Under the pieces are notes generated by a model that saw nothing but the letters and a program-made list of their open reading frames with translations, had not been told where the DNA came from and ran no database searches. A stretch of DNA of 64,000 bases from Coprinopsis marcescibilis (Eukaryota > Basidiomycota > Agaricomycetes > Agaricales > Psathyrellaceae). Shown piece by piece: positions 34,584-46,210 of the stretch (the first letter of the stretch is position 1; the number at the start of each line of letters is the position of its first letter). The position numbers and the translations under genes are program-made. The DNA lies in the NCBI GenBank assembly GCA_004369085.1, contig ML210148.1:304977-368976 (forward strand). Reading direction: 5' to 3'.

Positions 34584-36894
34584 TTATATGGCCGAGTAGG
34601 CTTCTTGCACCTTCGTGAGTTGGTAGCCTGCCGCATCTTGCATGAGGAGGTGTGCCATTGCCCGAATGACGTAAAACTCACGGGTCAACACGTTGTCTTC
34701 GGAATACAAACTCAGATACGCCAGACCGTTCCTGAGGTATTCCATGAGCTCTTCTTCGGTAAGTTCATTGCCCGTTGGCGTTGCTTGAGTTTCGGGCCAA
34801 GGCTGTTGAGATCGTAATCTGGACACCTCATCGATGAAAACGTGACACGCAATCATCCACAGAGTCTGACGAATACATGAGTCAATTGCGCAACGTGTTA
34901 GAGGGCGATGCTGGACTTACCCCCATCATAGGATTCAGGTAGCCAACTTCTGGAAGGTTGACACCGCCACAATGCATTATATTGCGCGCAGCGGTGAGGC
35001 AATGTTGCTTGGACGAGGAATCGGCATAAGAGAAGATCCCATGAAGCTTGATAATCGCGGCATCGGCGAGAGCATGCGTCAAAATCAACGTTCGGACGGT
35101 GGGGTCCCCAGTTTCATGTCCAGCAAGTTGGGGTATTTGTGCACGAAACCCTTCAATGAGGCGGTGAACTGTCTGGAAGGCGGCCGCAAACGCCTGGAAT
35201 TCACGTTGCTGCATGTCTGTGATTCGAAGATTAGAAAATAAGCATCGCATTCCGTAAAACAACCTACTTGGTGACCATTGAGCACTGAGGTGGGTGGCAC
35301 GGTGCAACAATATTGACGCCTTGGTCAGCATAGCAGCAGAAGAGTCGCCGCTGTGTGATGCAGGTGGGAGGCCACCCAGAAACGACCTGACGGTCGAGTT
35401 CCCCCGAATTTCTGCGGTGAAAAGACCCTGAACGACAATGTCAGTTGAAAGCCATCGTGTGACGAAGAATCACGCACATCGATGTACTGGGAAATGTCCA
35501 GTGGCCATGGAACATCCACCTGTATCCCTGGGGATTCCAAAGGTCCGCAAACACTGAGAGGCGGTTCCAGTGCGACACTCATGAGCTTGTGCAGCACAAA
35601 CACAGACCAGAACCCGTTTATCCGCTCCCCTTCTTCGAGCAAGGTCTGCGGGTGGTCCAGATACTGTGGCGCATCATGGATGAGGCCCAAAGTGGCAGGG
35701 GGGGGATTGTTTGCAGAGCGAAGTTTGTGGAGACCGGAGCCAAGGGCGAGAGAAATGACGGCGCCGGTCTGCCATTTCGCCTCCAGGAATTTTCCTATTC
35801 GGAAGAAATAGTATGCGAGGAGAATTTGAGCTTGTAACGTGTGGATGATGCGATTAGGATGTGTCCCGAGCATGTCTGTCGAAACATGTTGAAGGGCACG
35901 TGTCAGAAACGCCTGTTCTTGACCGAGCAGAGCGTCAGACTTGGATAGGTGCACGCCCCACAAGTAGACAACGCTCAATAAAGCAGGGCTAGGGCGACCT
36001 GGGTGCCCAAAGCTGAGGGGTTTCAGAGTTGAAGCACGGAAACCCGGGACATGAAGAAAAAAGCCAAATTCGGATGCGTGCGGAAGGAATGTATCGAGTC
36101 TGCGAGACGGTCAGGTTACGAACATCGGGAAGCAGAGTTTGAACCTACAGATTTTGGATGGTGAGGACTGAGGGCTCCTAACATGATGTGAGATAGGTCA
36201 CCAAAAGACACAACGGCGACGACTTACTTCGGCACCTAAGAATGGCGAAGTTGACGGGATTTGTCGTATTGGAGAAGTAGAATGACCGTGTCCACTCGAG
36301 CCTGCTAATTCAGTGTTTGCTTCGAGCGCTGAGAATGTGTTCCAGTGCCTACCAGAAGGGAGACTCGACGACGTCGACGTCGGAGAAAAGGGTGAAAGTG
36401 GGCCAACAAACACGGTGGGCTCCGCTGGGACGTAGAGTGGAGGCGATTTCGACATCCGTTGAGTCTCGTTGTACTGGGCATAAGGATCGTGAAGCTTGAC
36501 GGAGGGCGTGCTCGCGTCTGGGTTCTCCAGTTCCTGCAGACGCGCCTCTAAACGAGAGACTTGGTCCTCCAGAGCTTTTGTTCTTGACCGACCAGGGCCA
36601 TCCGCGTACTCGCACTCGTCGTCCTTGGGATGACGTCTACACGGACCACAAACTGGCTTAGTGCCATCGCATTTCTAAAGCCACTGTTAGCTTGATACGG
36701 CGAAGACTGGGCTGGACTCACAATCTTGAGAAACCTTTGCACGACAGACAATTTGCCGAGTCAGGAACACGTCTGGGGCTGAGGAAGACTACACACCTGC
36801 AGTTCATACATGCTTTCCCCCTCTTCAACGGCTTGGTCGTCCTAATTGGCCCTGAACTGGATCCTCTGGTGGTTGGGGGGTTGCCGCTGAGCAT
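34584..36894 (-). CDS. Zn2Cys6 fungal transcription factor
   Basis: Nuclear regulator with an N-terminal binuclear zinc cluster C-x2-C-x6-C-x5-C-x2-C-x8-C (CMNCRFLKIKCDGTKPVCGPCRRHPKDDEC). It starts MLSGNPPTTRGSSSGPIRTTKPLKRGK at 36894. The cluster is assembled from three exons: ...ACMNCR, a 13-nt micro-exon (36722-36734), and KCDGTKPVCGPC. A coiled-coil segment (TKALEDQVSRLEARLQELE) follows, as usual for dimerisation. Then come a Ser/Pro-rich linker and the fungal_trans middle homology region: RNIMHCG, LLAYYFFRIGKFLEAKWQTGAVISLALGSGLHKL and ERINGFWSVFVLHK near 35900-35600. The protein ends at 34584 (KVQEAYSAI). Target genes unknown. Confidence 0.9.
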
Positions 36895-39642
36895 GGGCAG
36901 CTAATGTGGGTAGTAGAAAAGCGTAGGCGCTTAGACGGATCAGTGGGGGGGATGGAATGGAGAGCAGTCATCTTTATAGTCGCGTAGGCTTGGGGGAACC
37001 ATTAACTGACCGAACGGCAGTAAGCCTTTGCGATGCTAGATCCAAATCCAATGCTTCCCGATTTGGCAAAGTCCTATCCGGCAAATCGCGTCCCATAATC
37101 CATCTACAATTGACCGGAAATCTGCCCATAAACGGCAGCTTCATGCAAAATCACAGCCACATCCTCCCCCTTTTTGTTCAAAAAATGACATCTCGTCATT
37201 CCCACATTCCTTATTTCTTCAACTCTTGCTCTTGCTGGGCTGTGTCTGCTCGTCGGTCCTTCTGTGCTCCCTTGCGTCCGACTACCGCAATACCTTGGGG
37301 CGTCTGTGGCCTTGTTCTCTTTCTGTGCCGGACAGTATGCGTCATTGTCCTCCAAGATATCCCTGGACCCTGTGGTTCCGTCTCCAAGCTTCAAGAAACT
37401 GGCTCCGAGCAGAGGGATATTAATTGTTCACTCGTAGATCCATTTCTCGTTGGTAGGCTCAAGCTAAGGCTACATCGGACCCTGCTGTAATTTCCGAGCT
37501 TCCTGTCGGCCATCTCTATCGCGATATTATCAATTGCAATCCGGGGGCGACTCGACCGTGGATTTCCTTACAAGTCTGAACACTCCGTCGCGAATCCCAC
37601 ATCAAGCTATCGGACCTGAAGTCAACCCTAATTCTGAGAGAGAGACCGCCCCGAAACGTTCACAGCCGGTTCCAGCGGAATCTACCGCCTGCCGTCCTGT
37701 GGACCTTCTCCCACCTTCCTTGTCCAGGTCTCCCGGTTAGGTCTCGTCCAACCGAGTCAACCTGCAACCTGTAAAATTTTCTTTGTGCTGTGGACTCAGC
37801 TCCTTCATCTTGGATCTGTCTAAAGTGTCCGAGGGTAATTAAATAAACGGAAAGGAGGCCAATGCATGCGCAGCATGATTTTTCTAGTTTTTCGCTTTCT
37901 GGCGTTAATATCTTTGGTATTATCACAGGCAATTCATTCAATGGACCAAATACCTGTGGCACTGTGGTCCTTCATAGCCGCAATCAGCCTCATGTACTCC
38001 AGGTCCTATCCGGTGACGTATGTTGGACCACGTTCCTGCCTCGAGGCAGCAGCACAGACCTGAAAACATGTCTGTAAAGCCAGCCAGAGCCGACGCACCG
38101 ACTGGCCATGGTCACTGGCCGTCACTGCATTTTTTTTACCGTTTCGTTTCGTCCAGGCGGTTGTCGCTTGTTCTCCTCTCAAAAGCCACGATGTTTGTCG
38201 AAAAAAGACATCTGTAACTTTTCAGGCTTCATAAACAAATTTAAAATTCAATGTGAGCACGAATGTATTTGTTTACCGCCTTAATATTGTGTAGCAAATG
38301 CTGAAGCTGTTGTGCGACAGTAGACCGCCAATTGCGCTCGATTGGTGCGCCCACAGGACTTTGATTCCATATATCGGAAATTTGTCCTGTGGACCATCGC
38401 GAGTCCCAGGAACCAAAAACGCATCGCCACTCTGATTGGTCCATTTCAACCCTGTCCCGGAGCTGGTTGAAGCACCCTGGCATTGAGGAAGCTTTCGCTC
38501 CCAGTCCCTTATTCGGAGGAAGACGTATCCGTGAGCAACCCTTTCAGTTCACCTTAAATTCTAGCACAAACTCGGTAGCATTTTTCTCATCCGTTCCATT
38601 GGGCATAAGAGTTGTGCTTATCGCGATGGAGTGTTTTGTCAACAGCCATACTTGTTGCGTGCATGGACTCTTCGTTCTATTAAGTCATGTGCGCATGCGG
38701 GACTCTGTCTACATTCTACAGTATCTTCTGGCTGTTGCTATGATCTCCAGCGCTCCGTAAGGCTAGATTGCGCAGCGCCCGGGATCTGCCTTCATCCTAC
38801 TCCCTTCAGTCAATTTTGACGAGGGATGCTTATTGACGCCCACAATCGGTTTGCAGTTGGTTTGCTCCGGAACGGAGCGATATCCGACCCTTCTATTAAT
38901 CTTCGAGTCTAACTAAGTAAACTTCAAGTCACAGTCATTACAGGATCCACATGCCCCCACTACCTTCTCGCCTTGCGAAGGTCTGCTCTCCAAAACCTTC
39001 TGAATCCAACGCTTCTGCCCATTGTACCCTAGTTTATTCAACCCACGCTCGCCGTCCTATGGCTGCCACAGAATTACACCAGCTGTGAACTATCGTTTAC
39101 TTGATCCGGTTACTACCGTGTGCACCACTGTGCTCAGTCCCAACTATCAGCCACTTGACGACACCCTTGGTCTGGTGGTATAGATTCATTCTTACAACCA
39201 TGCTGATCTTCGATCAAAGCTCCGGTGTATATTGTGGCTCCCTGGACGCCATTGTCCGTCCCTCACGTTTGCCGAAAATTATGGTCACACCCCTCTTTTG
39301 ATTCCGAATCTCTCTAACAACCAACAACCAAACTCCAAATCACGAAACCACCTCTCCGCAACAGAAACCCTGACGGACGGACTGCATGTACGCCATAGCG
39401 TCCAGACTCGACTCAAACCCAACTCATGCGGTATCAGCCAAGACTGTGATCAACTTCTCATCCATGCGGTGTATCTCTTCGTTTACATATAAAAAGCGAC
39501 AAATACAAAGGCCAGAAGCCTTTCGAAAATGGTAGCATAACTGGGTTTGATCCCGTCGAAGAAGAGTGGACATATAGGCTCATATAGGATACGATCGTTT
39601 GGCATCAATCACTACTTGAACCGATCGTGTTTCCCGATCAAA
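36895..39642. other. 2.75-kb gene-poor region
   Basis: The longest stretch without a convincing gene, between the start of the Zn2Cys6 regulator and the 3' end of the zinc transporter. Short open frames on both strands (the longest at 36957-37490, + strand) lack domains and splice into nothing longer. CCAAT/ATTGG motifs occur near 38339 and 38434 with mixed pyrimidine tracts near 38140 and 38950-39060. It may hold an extended promoter for the regulator, a non-coding transcript, or a decayed gene; sequence alone does not decide. Confidence 0.45.
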
Positions 39643-41516
39643 TCACCCACTCCCGGGCCTGCGCTTCTTCAGGTCGGCAACGGAGCAGCCAAACTCGTCC
39701 CTCGAAGGAGCCCTACATCCGCCGAAAGCCTCATCACATCCTGAGCCTTCACTCGACTCGCTGCTCTCTCGCTGTATCTCGGGGGATATCGTGACGTGCC
39801 CAATCCCATATTCTGCGAAGCAATGTTGGAGGTACTGCTCCGTCTTCTCCCATTGGAGGAACGTTGTTCCAACGGGAATGCATACGTGAAGGGATGCTAG
39901 AATGACTCTGTATGACTCGTTGAGCTGCGGATATGTTCAGATAGGGTTTTGGGGTCAGACTTACGACTGCGAGAGGTGCCACACGTGGATATCATGAACT
40001 GACTGGACAAGCGGAAGCTAAAATGTCCTTGTCAAACGTGAGTAGATGACTAACTGTGTTCAGCTACCCACCGTCGTGATGTCTTGTTTAACCTTTTCCA
40101 AATCCAAATGTTTCGGAGTAGCTTCAAGTAATATGCGGCCAGATCGCAAGGCTGAATGAAAAAGTAAGCGTCGAACGGAATAGAGCACTTGAAAAATGTA
40201 GACCGCGTACTCAACGGAACTGCGCTCCCAAAAATTATCAAGGCAATGAGCAAAGAGGCCGCTGGGTCAGCGTAGAAGCGACCATGTGCTTCAACCTTCC
40301 AGATAATTATAGCAACGATAATGACACCTATATCTAAAAACGACACTGATGAACTTCTTGAAACATGAATGGAAAATAGCAGTTCTCACTATTTACCGCG
40401 TCTCCCATGACGTGGATGAGTACCCCGATGAGGCCCAAGTTATGTTGAGACCCTGCACTGGGTGGGTCGATAGCGTGGTTATGCGTCGCGTGCTACGAGT
40501 ACCCCAAATGTTGACGGACTAGCGTAGATGAATGGAAGAGGGTAACGTACGAGTGGGTGTGATGAACTTAATTCCACGGTTTGCCCGTCGTTCACATTAG
40601 GCGGGGACATAGCGTGGCCGTGACCATGGTGATCTATTGGTAGAAATGTGTTTGGAATGAGCTATGTGATCTTCCACCACGATCGAGTTCACGTACCATG
40701 CACGACGAGTACGCTAATGAGATTCAGGGCGAGGCCCACACACCCCACGATCAAGATCAATTTAGGGTCTGATACTTCCTCGACATGGACGAAGCGTTCG
40801 ATCGATTGGAGAAATATGGAAAGAGCCAAAGCAAGCAGAAAAACACCGTTAAAGAACGCGCCTACAAAATTAGGCGATTCCTGTCAGGGTGTTCGTGGCC
40901 TCTACAGGAGAAAATAATTTACTCACCGACAAGCTCGGCCCGATGAAACGCAAATGTGTACTCGTGTGTCTAAGAAGAGCAGAGACTCAATTGATCAGAG
41001 AAACTTTCCATCTGGGCATGGGTGCAAGTGGCGTACATGCTTTCGACTTTCCTGAAGCTGTGAGCCAAGTCAGCCTGCTGTGAATTCGAACTCATATATT
41101 AACGGCGCCACGTACCCATGCAGCTACGAATGCTATGACACTGAAAGGATTCAGATATCCAAGTATTGGGATAAAGGGAGCAACACCCACTACGAGACTA
41201 TGTCCTAAGTTCGAGGATAAGTTGTCCGTGCTTCGTCACCCTTGAAACGGAACATACACACATTGAGATAATGGAACTGCTCGAGTGAATTTGACAACGT
41301 TGAATGATGTGCGCTAGTTTCATTGAGTCAAAATCGAAAACACTGACCGCATCCGCGATAAGTGCTAAGCTTTTAGTGCGGAAACCCACTGACAATACAG
41401 AGGTCAGAATGAGCAACACATAATAGCCCCAATCGAACACACATACCGATAATTTCAACGATGAAAAACACTACACTGACTGCAAGAACGACACCAATAC
41501 GTGTGGTATTCTTCAT
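39643..41516 (-). CDS. CDF-family zinc transporter (ZRC1/COT1-like)
   Basis: Membrane exchanger moving Zn2+ (possibly Co2+) out of the cytosol, in yeast into the vacuole. Starts MKNTTRIGVVLAVSVVFFIVEIIG (TM1) at 41516, then VGFRTKSLALIADA and FHYLNDIVS (TM2 with the H-x3-D metal site). TM3 and TM4 follow, then a His-rich loop (HHGHGHAM, HPLATHNHAID) and TM5 GVLIHVMGDAVN, with the second H-x3-D. TM6 is near 40280-40220 (ADPAASLLIALIIFGSAVPL). The C-terminal cytosolic domain has DIHVWHLSQS... and HVCIPVGTTFLQWE. The end is at 39643 (...VADLKKRRPGSG). TM2 is split over two tiny exons, 15 nt (41262-41276) and 11 nt (41194-41204). Confidence 0.9.
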
Positions 41517-42044
41517 GATGGTTAAGGGGGGGATGAAGAGAAGATGTGTACGGATAGGAACAGCTTCAAATCGACCCACGCAGCATGTGTGAGGTGGAAA
41601 GAAGATTGCACGTTGCAGACTTCATACCTGGCGCCACAATAATGACGACCTTGATGACTACCCGAAAAAGAACTGTGGTCGGAACTCCCGCCGATGGGGA
41701 GCTGAGAGAACGCGTTCCCAGACATCATCGGGAACCGAAACCATTTGTTCAGGCCCATTTAGATGATTCTGCCACTTAGCCACTGATATTCCCATCTTGG
41801 TAGTTTCTTCTAGTGATAGACTTCAATACCCATACGACTTTCAGAAACCACGTGTGGGGAAGAACAGCGAGCGAGCTTCGCGAGCCAGTTGGACGAAAAG
41901 AGGGTGCCAGGGTATCGAGGCGTGGATGACGGCATGGAAAGGCGAATGAGCTCAGGGCACATACCACGACATTTCACTCTTTCTGATTCGTCATTTGTGG
42001 CGTTTCACGGAACCCAGCTTTATATAGAGTAGAATTGAATTGAC
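41517..42044. other. Intergenic, zinc transporter promoter and EMC5 3' region
   Basis: These 528 bases lie between two minus-strand genes. Short minus-strand open frames show no recognisable protein. Nothing else seen. Confidence 0.4.
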
Positions 42045-42593
42045 TCAGTGCTGGGACGGAGGTCCCTTCTGGCGGGTTGTGAATAAGTTCTTTCCTCGGT
42101 TGATATAGGCGGCAAATCCAAGCCTCGAGTCCATCTCGTCTATGGAGCTGGAAATGAAATAGTTCAGCTGGGAGGAAAATTACAGCATTTCGGGTACTCG
42201 CCGTTTTCGCATCTCGCTCGCCCATGTAATCTCCTTTAGAGGTGGGGCGTTTAAGGAGGCTCCGAATATACCAACTACGAGGGCTACTAGGGTCTCAGCA
42301 AGGATCTAAATGCACAGCGTTAGCGAATTGAACAGCAGACGGTGTGGACCAACGAACATCTCGCGGAATTGGGCCCTCTGGTCGTTCCAATGCCTTCAGG
42401 TAAGATAGATCTAGGGTTGCAGATTCGAATCGAGCGCCACATAGTTTAAACATAGTCGAAACATACGTTCGTAGGTTGAGAATGCGGCTTAAATTGGATA
42501 TTTGAATAAGTATCATTCGTCCAACAGTCCGGCAATGCGCGTACCATGCAGAATTAAACACGTTGCTAACAGCAGCAAGGCACGCCCCAACAT
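42045..42593 (-). CDS. EMC5: ER membrane complex subunit 5 (MMGT family)
   Basis: Small two-span subunit of the ER membrane protein insertase (EMC). Assembled from several exons: MLGRALLLLATCLILH, then a 21-nt exon giving AAFSTYEH, then LSYLKALERPEGPIPRD. ILAETLVALVVGIFGASLNAPPLKEITWASEMRKR follows, and finally SIDEMDSRLGFAAYINRGKN..., ending GPPSQH at 42045. The blocks S-x-YEHLSYLKAL, GASLNAPPLKEI and W-x-SEM-x-KR-x-IDEMD-x-R are shared by fungal EMC5 proteins. About 109 residues. The last intron (42148-42201) uses a GC donor. Divergent from the Zw10 gene, with 258 bp between starts. Confidence 0.92.
42148..42201 (-). other. GC-AG intron in EMC5
   Basis: On the minus strand: AAA CG|GCGAGTACCC...TTTCCAG|C TCC ATA. 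Splicing yields SEMRKRSIDEMDSR, matching the family. Without it, the frame ends after RRVPEML at a TAA. Length 54 nt. Confidence 0.88.
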
Positions 42594-42851
42594 ATTGCAA
42601 GAGCTGTAAGTAAACGAGAGCGAACGCCCAAGCTGTGGTGGTCGTGGAGGGTGGACAAGGGTTGGGTCGAGGCGTCCCATGCCGGCGACGGCCAGTGTCA
42701 GAGTTTGATCCACGTGGTCGCGGGGCAATCGTGTCAATGCGTCACAACGACAACGTCAGAGCCTCAGAACCGGTCTTCTACATTTCTCTCTGTAATTGCT
42801 CGGAAGTCCTACAGGGCGACACCTCAGACCAGGGCAGAGTAACGGCATCAT

Positions 42852-45800
42852 ATGGCATTCGAAATACCACAACATTTGCCCCGAAATGCCCTTCCGCAAG
42901 ATGTTTCGTCAAAGATATTGGGCAAAATCGACTCCGCCGTTGTAAAGGATTTGGACGCGACGTTGGCAACCTCCTGGGTAGCAGAATTGGATGAGTCTAT
43001 CTCTGCAACGAAGGTGTGTTGCATATCTATACCTGTAATTCTGCCCGGTAACCATTTGGGCAGACCAGGATACACGACAGGATCCAGGAAGACCTGCCTG
43101 AATTTCGCCGGCAACTTGAGACTTCCAAATTCGTCCAAACTAGGCTGGAGGTCCTGAACCGGGAAGTAGAAAGGCTGAATGGGAGAATATCGTCGCCGGT
43201 ATGTTCATAATATTCGGCTATAACCAATTCTAACAAACAAGCTGTTCGCAGGATGGTTTACTTCCGACCACGTTGGAAAGACTACGAGTGCATGCTACCC
43301 TGGCGCAGCAAGCGAGCGACGCGACTGCCGTAGCGGACTCTTTTTCACATCTGGTGAAGTGTAAAGAACAATACACCTCCGTGAAGTCTCTTGTACAACA
43401 AGGCAAACTGCCAGAGTCTGTCGCTGCCTCGGTCGAGCTCCAAGAGACATGCAATAACTCCCCGAAAGCGCTGAAGAATGCCGCTGTACTGGATGACCTG
43501 AAAGTGTGTGATTCGAAGACATGTCGCATTCAAATTCTTATACACTGTTCACAGCGTAAATTGCAAGCATTGAAAGCACGCATCGAGGAACAGCTATTAG
43601 ACGCACTGTCGAAGATAATCGTACTTCAACCTTCACGTTTGACCGTTCTATCTGAAGTCATTGGTATGTCAGGTCTGTAGCACCATTTTCGATCTCTAAC
43701 CGCGTCGCACAGTTCGTGGCTCTGAAGAAAGTATCACCCTCAAGGCGATCCTTGCTTCTCTCTCTCCCAACTCCCTCCAGGATTACCTGTCCACTTTCCG
43801 CAAACATTTCATTTCGTTTTTCGTGGAAAACGTTCTCCAACAGCCCTTTGCTATTCGAAAGGAGACGTCGGCTAACCAACTGGTGCTCAACCTCATTCCA
43901 AGCTCTCCGGTGACCGAACCCCAGATTACTCGTCTCCAGAACCTAGCACTTATCTTCGACTTTGTCGAATCAAACATCTTTCCATACCTACCGGAACCCA
44001 ACGCCGCCTTCATTCTCTCTCTTTCGAAACCGGTAACAACAAGCGTTCTGAACTTATTCCTGTCTCCGCAACTTCCACCGTCGTTTGGATTGTTGCCTCC
44101 CTTCTTGGATCTGGTCAAGCACGCTGTGGATTTCGAGGAGAAATATGTGACTGGACTACTGGGCGAGGACAAACGGTCCCGTCCTTTGAAGGAATGGTCG
44201 GACAACTTGGCTAGTCATTACGAACGCCAGAGGAGAACGGTGGTCCTCAACAATTGTCGTTCTCTGCTCAAAGACACCGTTAGCCAAACTTCCACGTTTC
44301 AGGCGGAAATTGAACAGCCCATGGACGCTGTATTCCCTACCGCTGTGAATGGCGACGGAAGTGATGCTTGGGGTTTTGACGAACAGCCGACTGCCAATGA
44401 AAACGGGGATGCCGGCGACGAGGATAGCTGGGGATTGGATGAAGACGATGCGGTTACGAAAGATACTATTGGCCAGGATGTTGGCGGGGCGTCACAGAAT
44501 GACCCTGCAGAGGATGATACTTGGGGGCTTGACGATGACACGACAATGCAAGATTTGGGGGATAGCTGGGGCTTTGACGACGACATCGACCCAGAGCCTG
44601 AATCACGCCAGACCGAACCGCCTAACGGTGTTCAAAACTCAGAAGAAGCATTGCCAAGCTCTAGAGATGGAGATGCATGGGGCTTTGATGACGACGTTGG
44701 CGACGGGGAGGCCGAACAACCACTGGACGATACCAACTGGGACGATCCTTGGGGAGAACCAGAACCCAAACCTGCACCAGAGTCTGCAAAGACGCCAAAG
44801 GTTGCCAAGCGTTTGGAAAAGCTGGCATCTAAGAACAAGAAGCCCGCCAATGGCAAGGCCGATCATTCACCTCCACCGCCCCCAACCATCTCACTTCCTC
44901 CCCCCTCCACTCAAAAGGCGAGCAAACGGAAACTGGCTTCCAAACCAGTTCATGTCCCAAAACCAGCCGCAATCGTCACAAAGGTACATTCTCCTGTTGA
45001 AACGTACCGGGTGACAGAACGTACAAGAGGCATCGTACGTGTGGTGGAAGATGCAATCGCCGAGGGTAAACAGCTCGGCGGTTCGAATCTATTCTCCAAA
45101 CTCGGATCAAGTTCAACTCCAGGGTCCACTCTCTTCAACACCGCAACCTCAGTTGTGGACCTATACCAAGCACTTCATCCAGTTCTCCTTGAGAAGCCTT
45201 TGCAATCGCTTGAAGGCGCTCTCCAATTCTCAAATGATTGTGTATACCTTGCAACCTCGATCGATACGATTATCGAAGATGTATCTGGACAACCGAGCCT
45301 CAAGGAGCAGCTACTTGGGTGCAGACGACACATCGAAGTTCTGGGGGACAGTTGGCTTCAAGATGCCGTTGTAAGCTTCTCGCCGGTTGATCTGAAGTGC
45401 GATCTAACTGTCGTCCCTTGTACCAGGAGCGGGAATGCATTCGCCACAAAACCATTCTGAAGGAAGGTGCTCAAAGGTTTACCTACACCACAGATCAGGA
45501 TCGTTATGACGAATGCGAAAACGCGATGAATCAAGTCTTGCGCAGCATCAAGGACCTCGCTAGGCGAATAAAGGCATGTACATCCCCAACATAATTGCAT
45601 TTGCACCGGCTGACACCCTTTCAGCCAATCCTGTGCAAGACCAAATACTACCAAGTTCTTGGCAGATTTGTCGATGCAGCCTTGACTCGTGTTTCTAGAG
45701 ACATTTTGGGGCTCCCGGATATTACGGAGGTAGAGTCGCACAGGCTGAGTGAGCTGTGTCGTATATTCAATGCCCTGGAGGGCTTGTTTAGTGAGAACCC

Positions 45801-46147
45801 TAACCAGGTGAGTCGGTACCGGCGATATCATCGCAGAGCGTGCCTCATGTCCTTTTGTTTTACAGTCATCGTTCGTTGTTGCATATGTCCCGTCATGGCT
45901 CAAATTCAGCTATCTCTCGGAACTTTTGGTAAGCAACCCAACTTGTGTGGGGAGTATTTTGGCTTAACATACAGTACAGGAAGCATCGTTGGCCGATGTC
46001 ACCTATTTGTTCGAGGAAGGGGCGCTTGTCGATTTCGATACCGATGAGCTGGTAAACCTCGTGAAAGCGCTGTTCGCCGATACTCCTTTACGAACCAATA
46101 CTATCAATCAGCTACTCATGGCTGGCCAGTCTCCGTCTTCATCATGA
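42852..46147 (+). CDS. Zw10/Dsl1-type vesicle tether with acidic tryptophan repeats
   Basis: Probable subunit of the ER-associated NRZ/Dsl1 tethering complex for COPI vesicles; in metazoa Zw10 also serves kinetochores. Starts MAFEIPQHLPRNALPQDVSSKILGKID, followed by a long coiled-coil N-terminal half (RIQEDLPEFRRQLETSK, LEVLNREVERLNGRIS, TLERLRVHATLAQQASD). The large exon 43823-45370 carries a globular middle region, then an acidic loop with six W-G motifs (44360-44760). A basic/Pro-rich linker and a helical C-terminal region (YRVTERTRGIVRVVEDAI..., LYQALHPVLL) follow. Final exons: ILKEGAQRFTYTTDQDRYDECENAMNQVL, LGRFVDAALTRVSRDILGLPDITEVESHRLSELC, SYLSELLEASLADVTYLFEEGALVDFD, ending QSPSSS. 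About 960 residues. Confidence 0.88.
44360..44760 (+). repeat. Coding acidic W-G-F/L-D repeat block in the Zw10 protein
   Basis: Six copies of an acidic tryptophan motif: DAWGFDE, DSWGLDE, DTWGLDD, DSWGFDD, DAWGFDD and DPWGEPE. They are separated by 10-40 acidic or polar residues. The first five fit D-x-W-G-[FL]-D. The block interrupts the structured part of the protein. Confidence 0.9.
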
Positions 46148-46210
46148 TCCACCGGACGATTCGTATCGTATATAATTAGCCCATATAATGACCATCACGC
46201 CGTTCCACTA

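Noticed and set aside
36957..37490. 177-codon plus-strand open frame next to the Zn2Cys6 gene
   Set aside because: Cys/Arg/Leu-rich without any motif, no splice continuation, and overlaps another equally long frame on the opposite strand.
39541..39620. T-arm-like sequence 'gggtttgatccc' suggesting a tRNA
   Set aside because: The T-stem does not pair over five bases, and no matching acceptor stem, A box or anticodon arm lies upstream.
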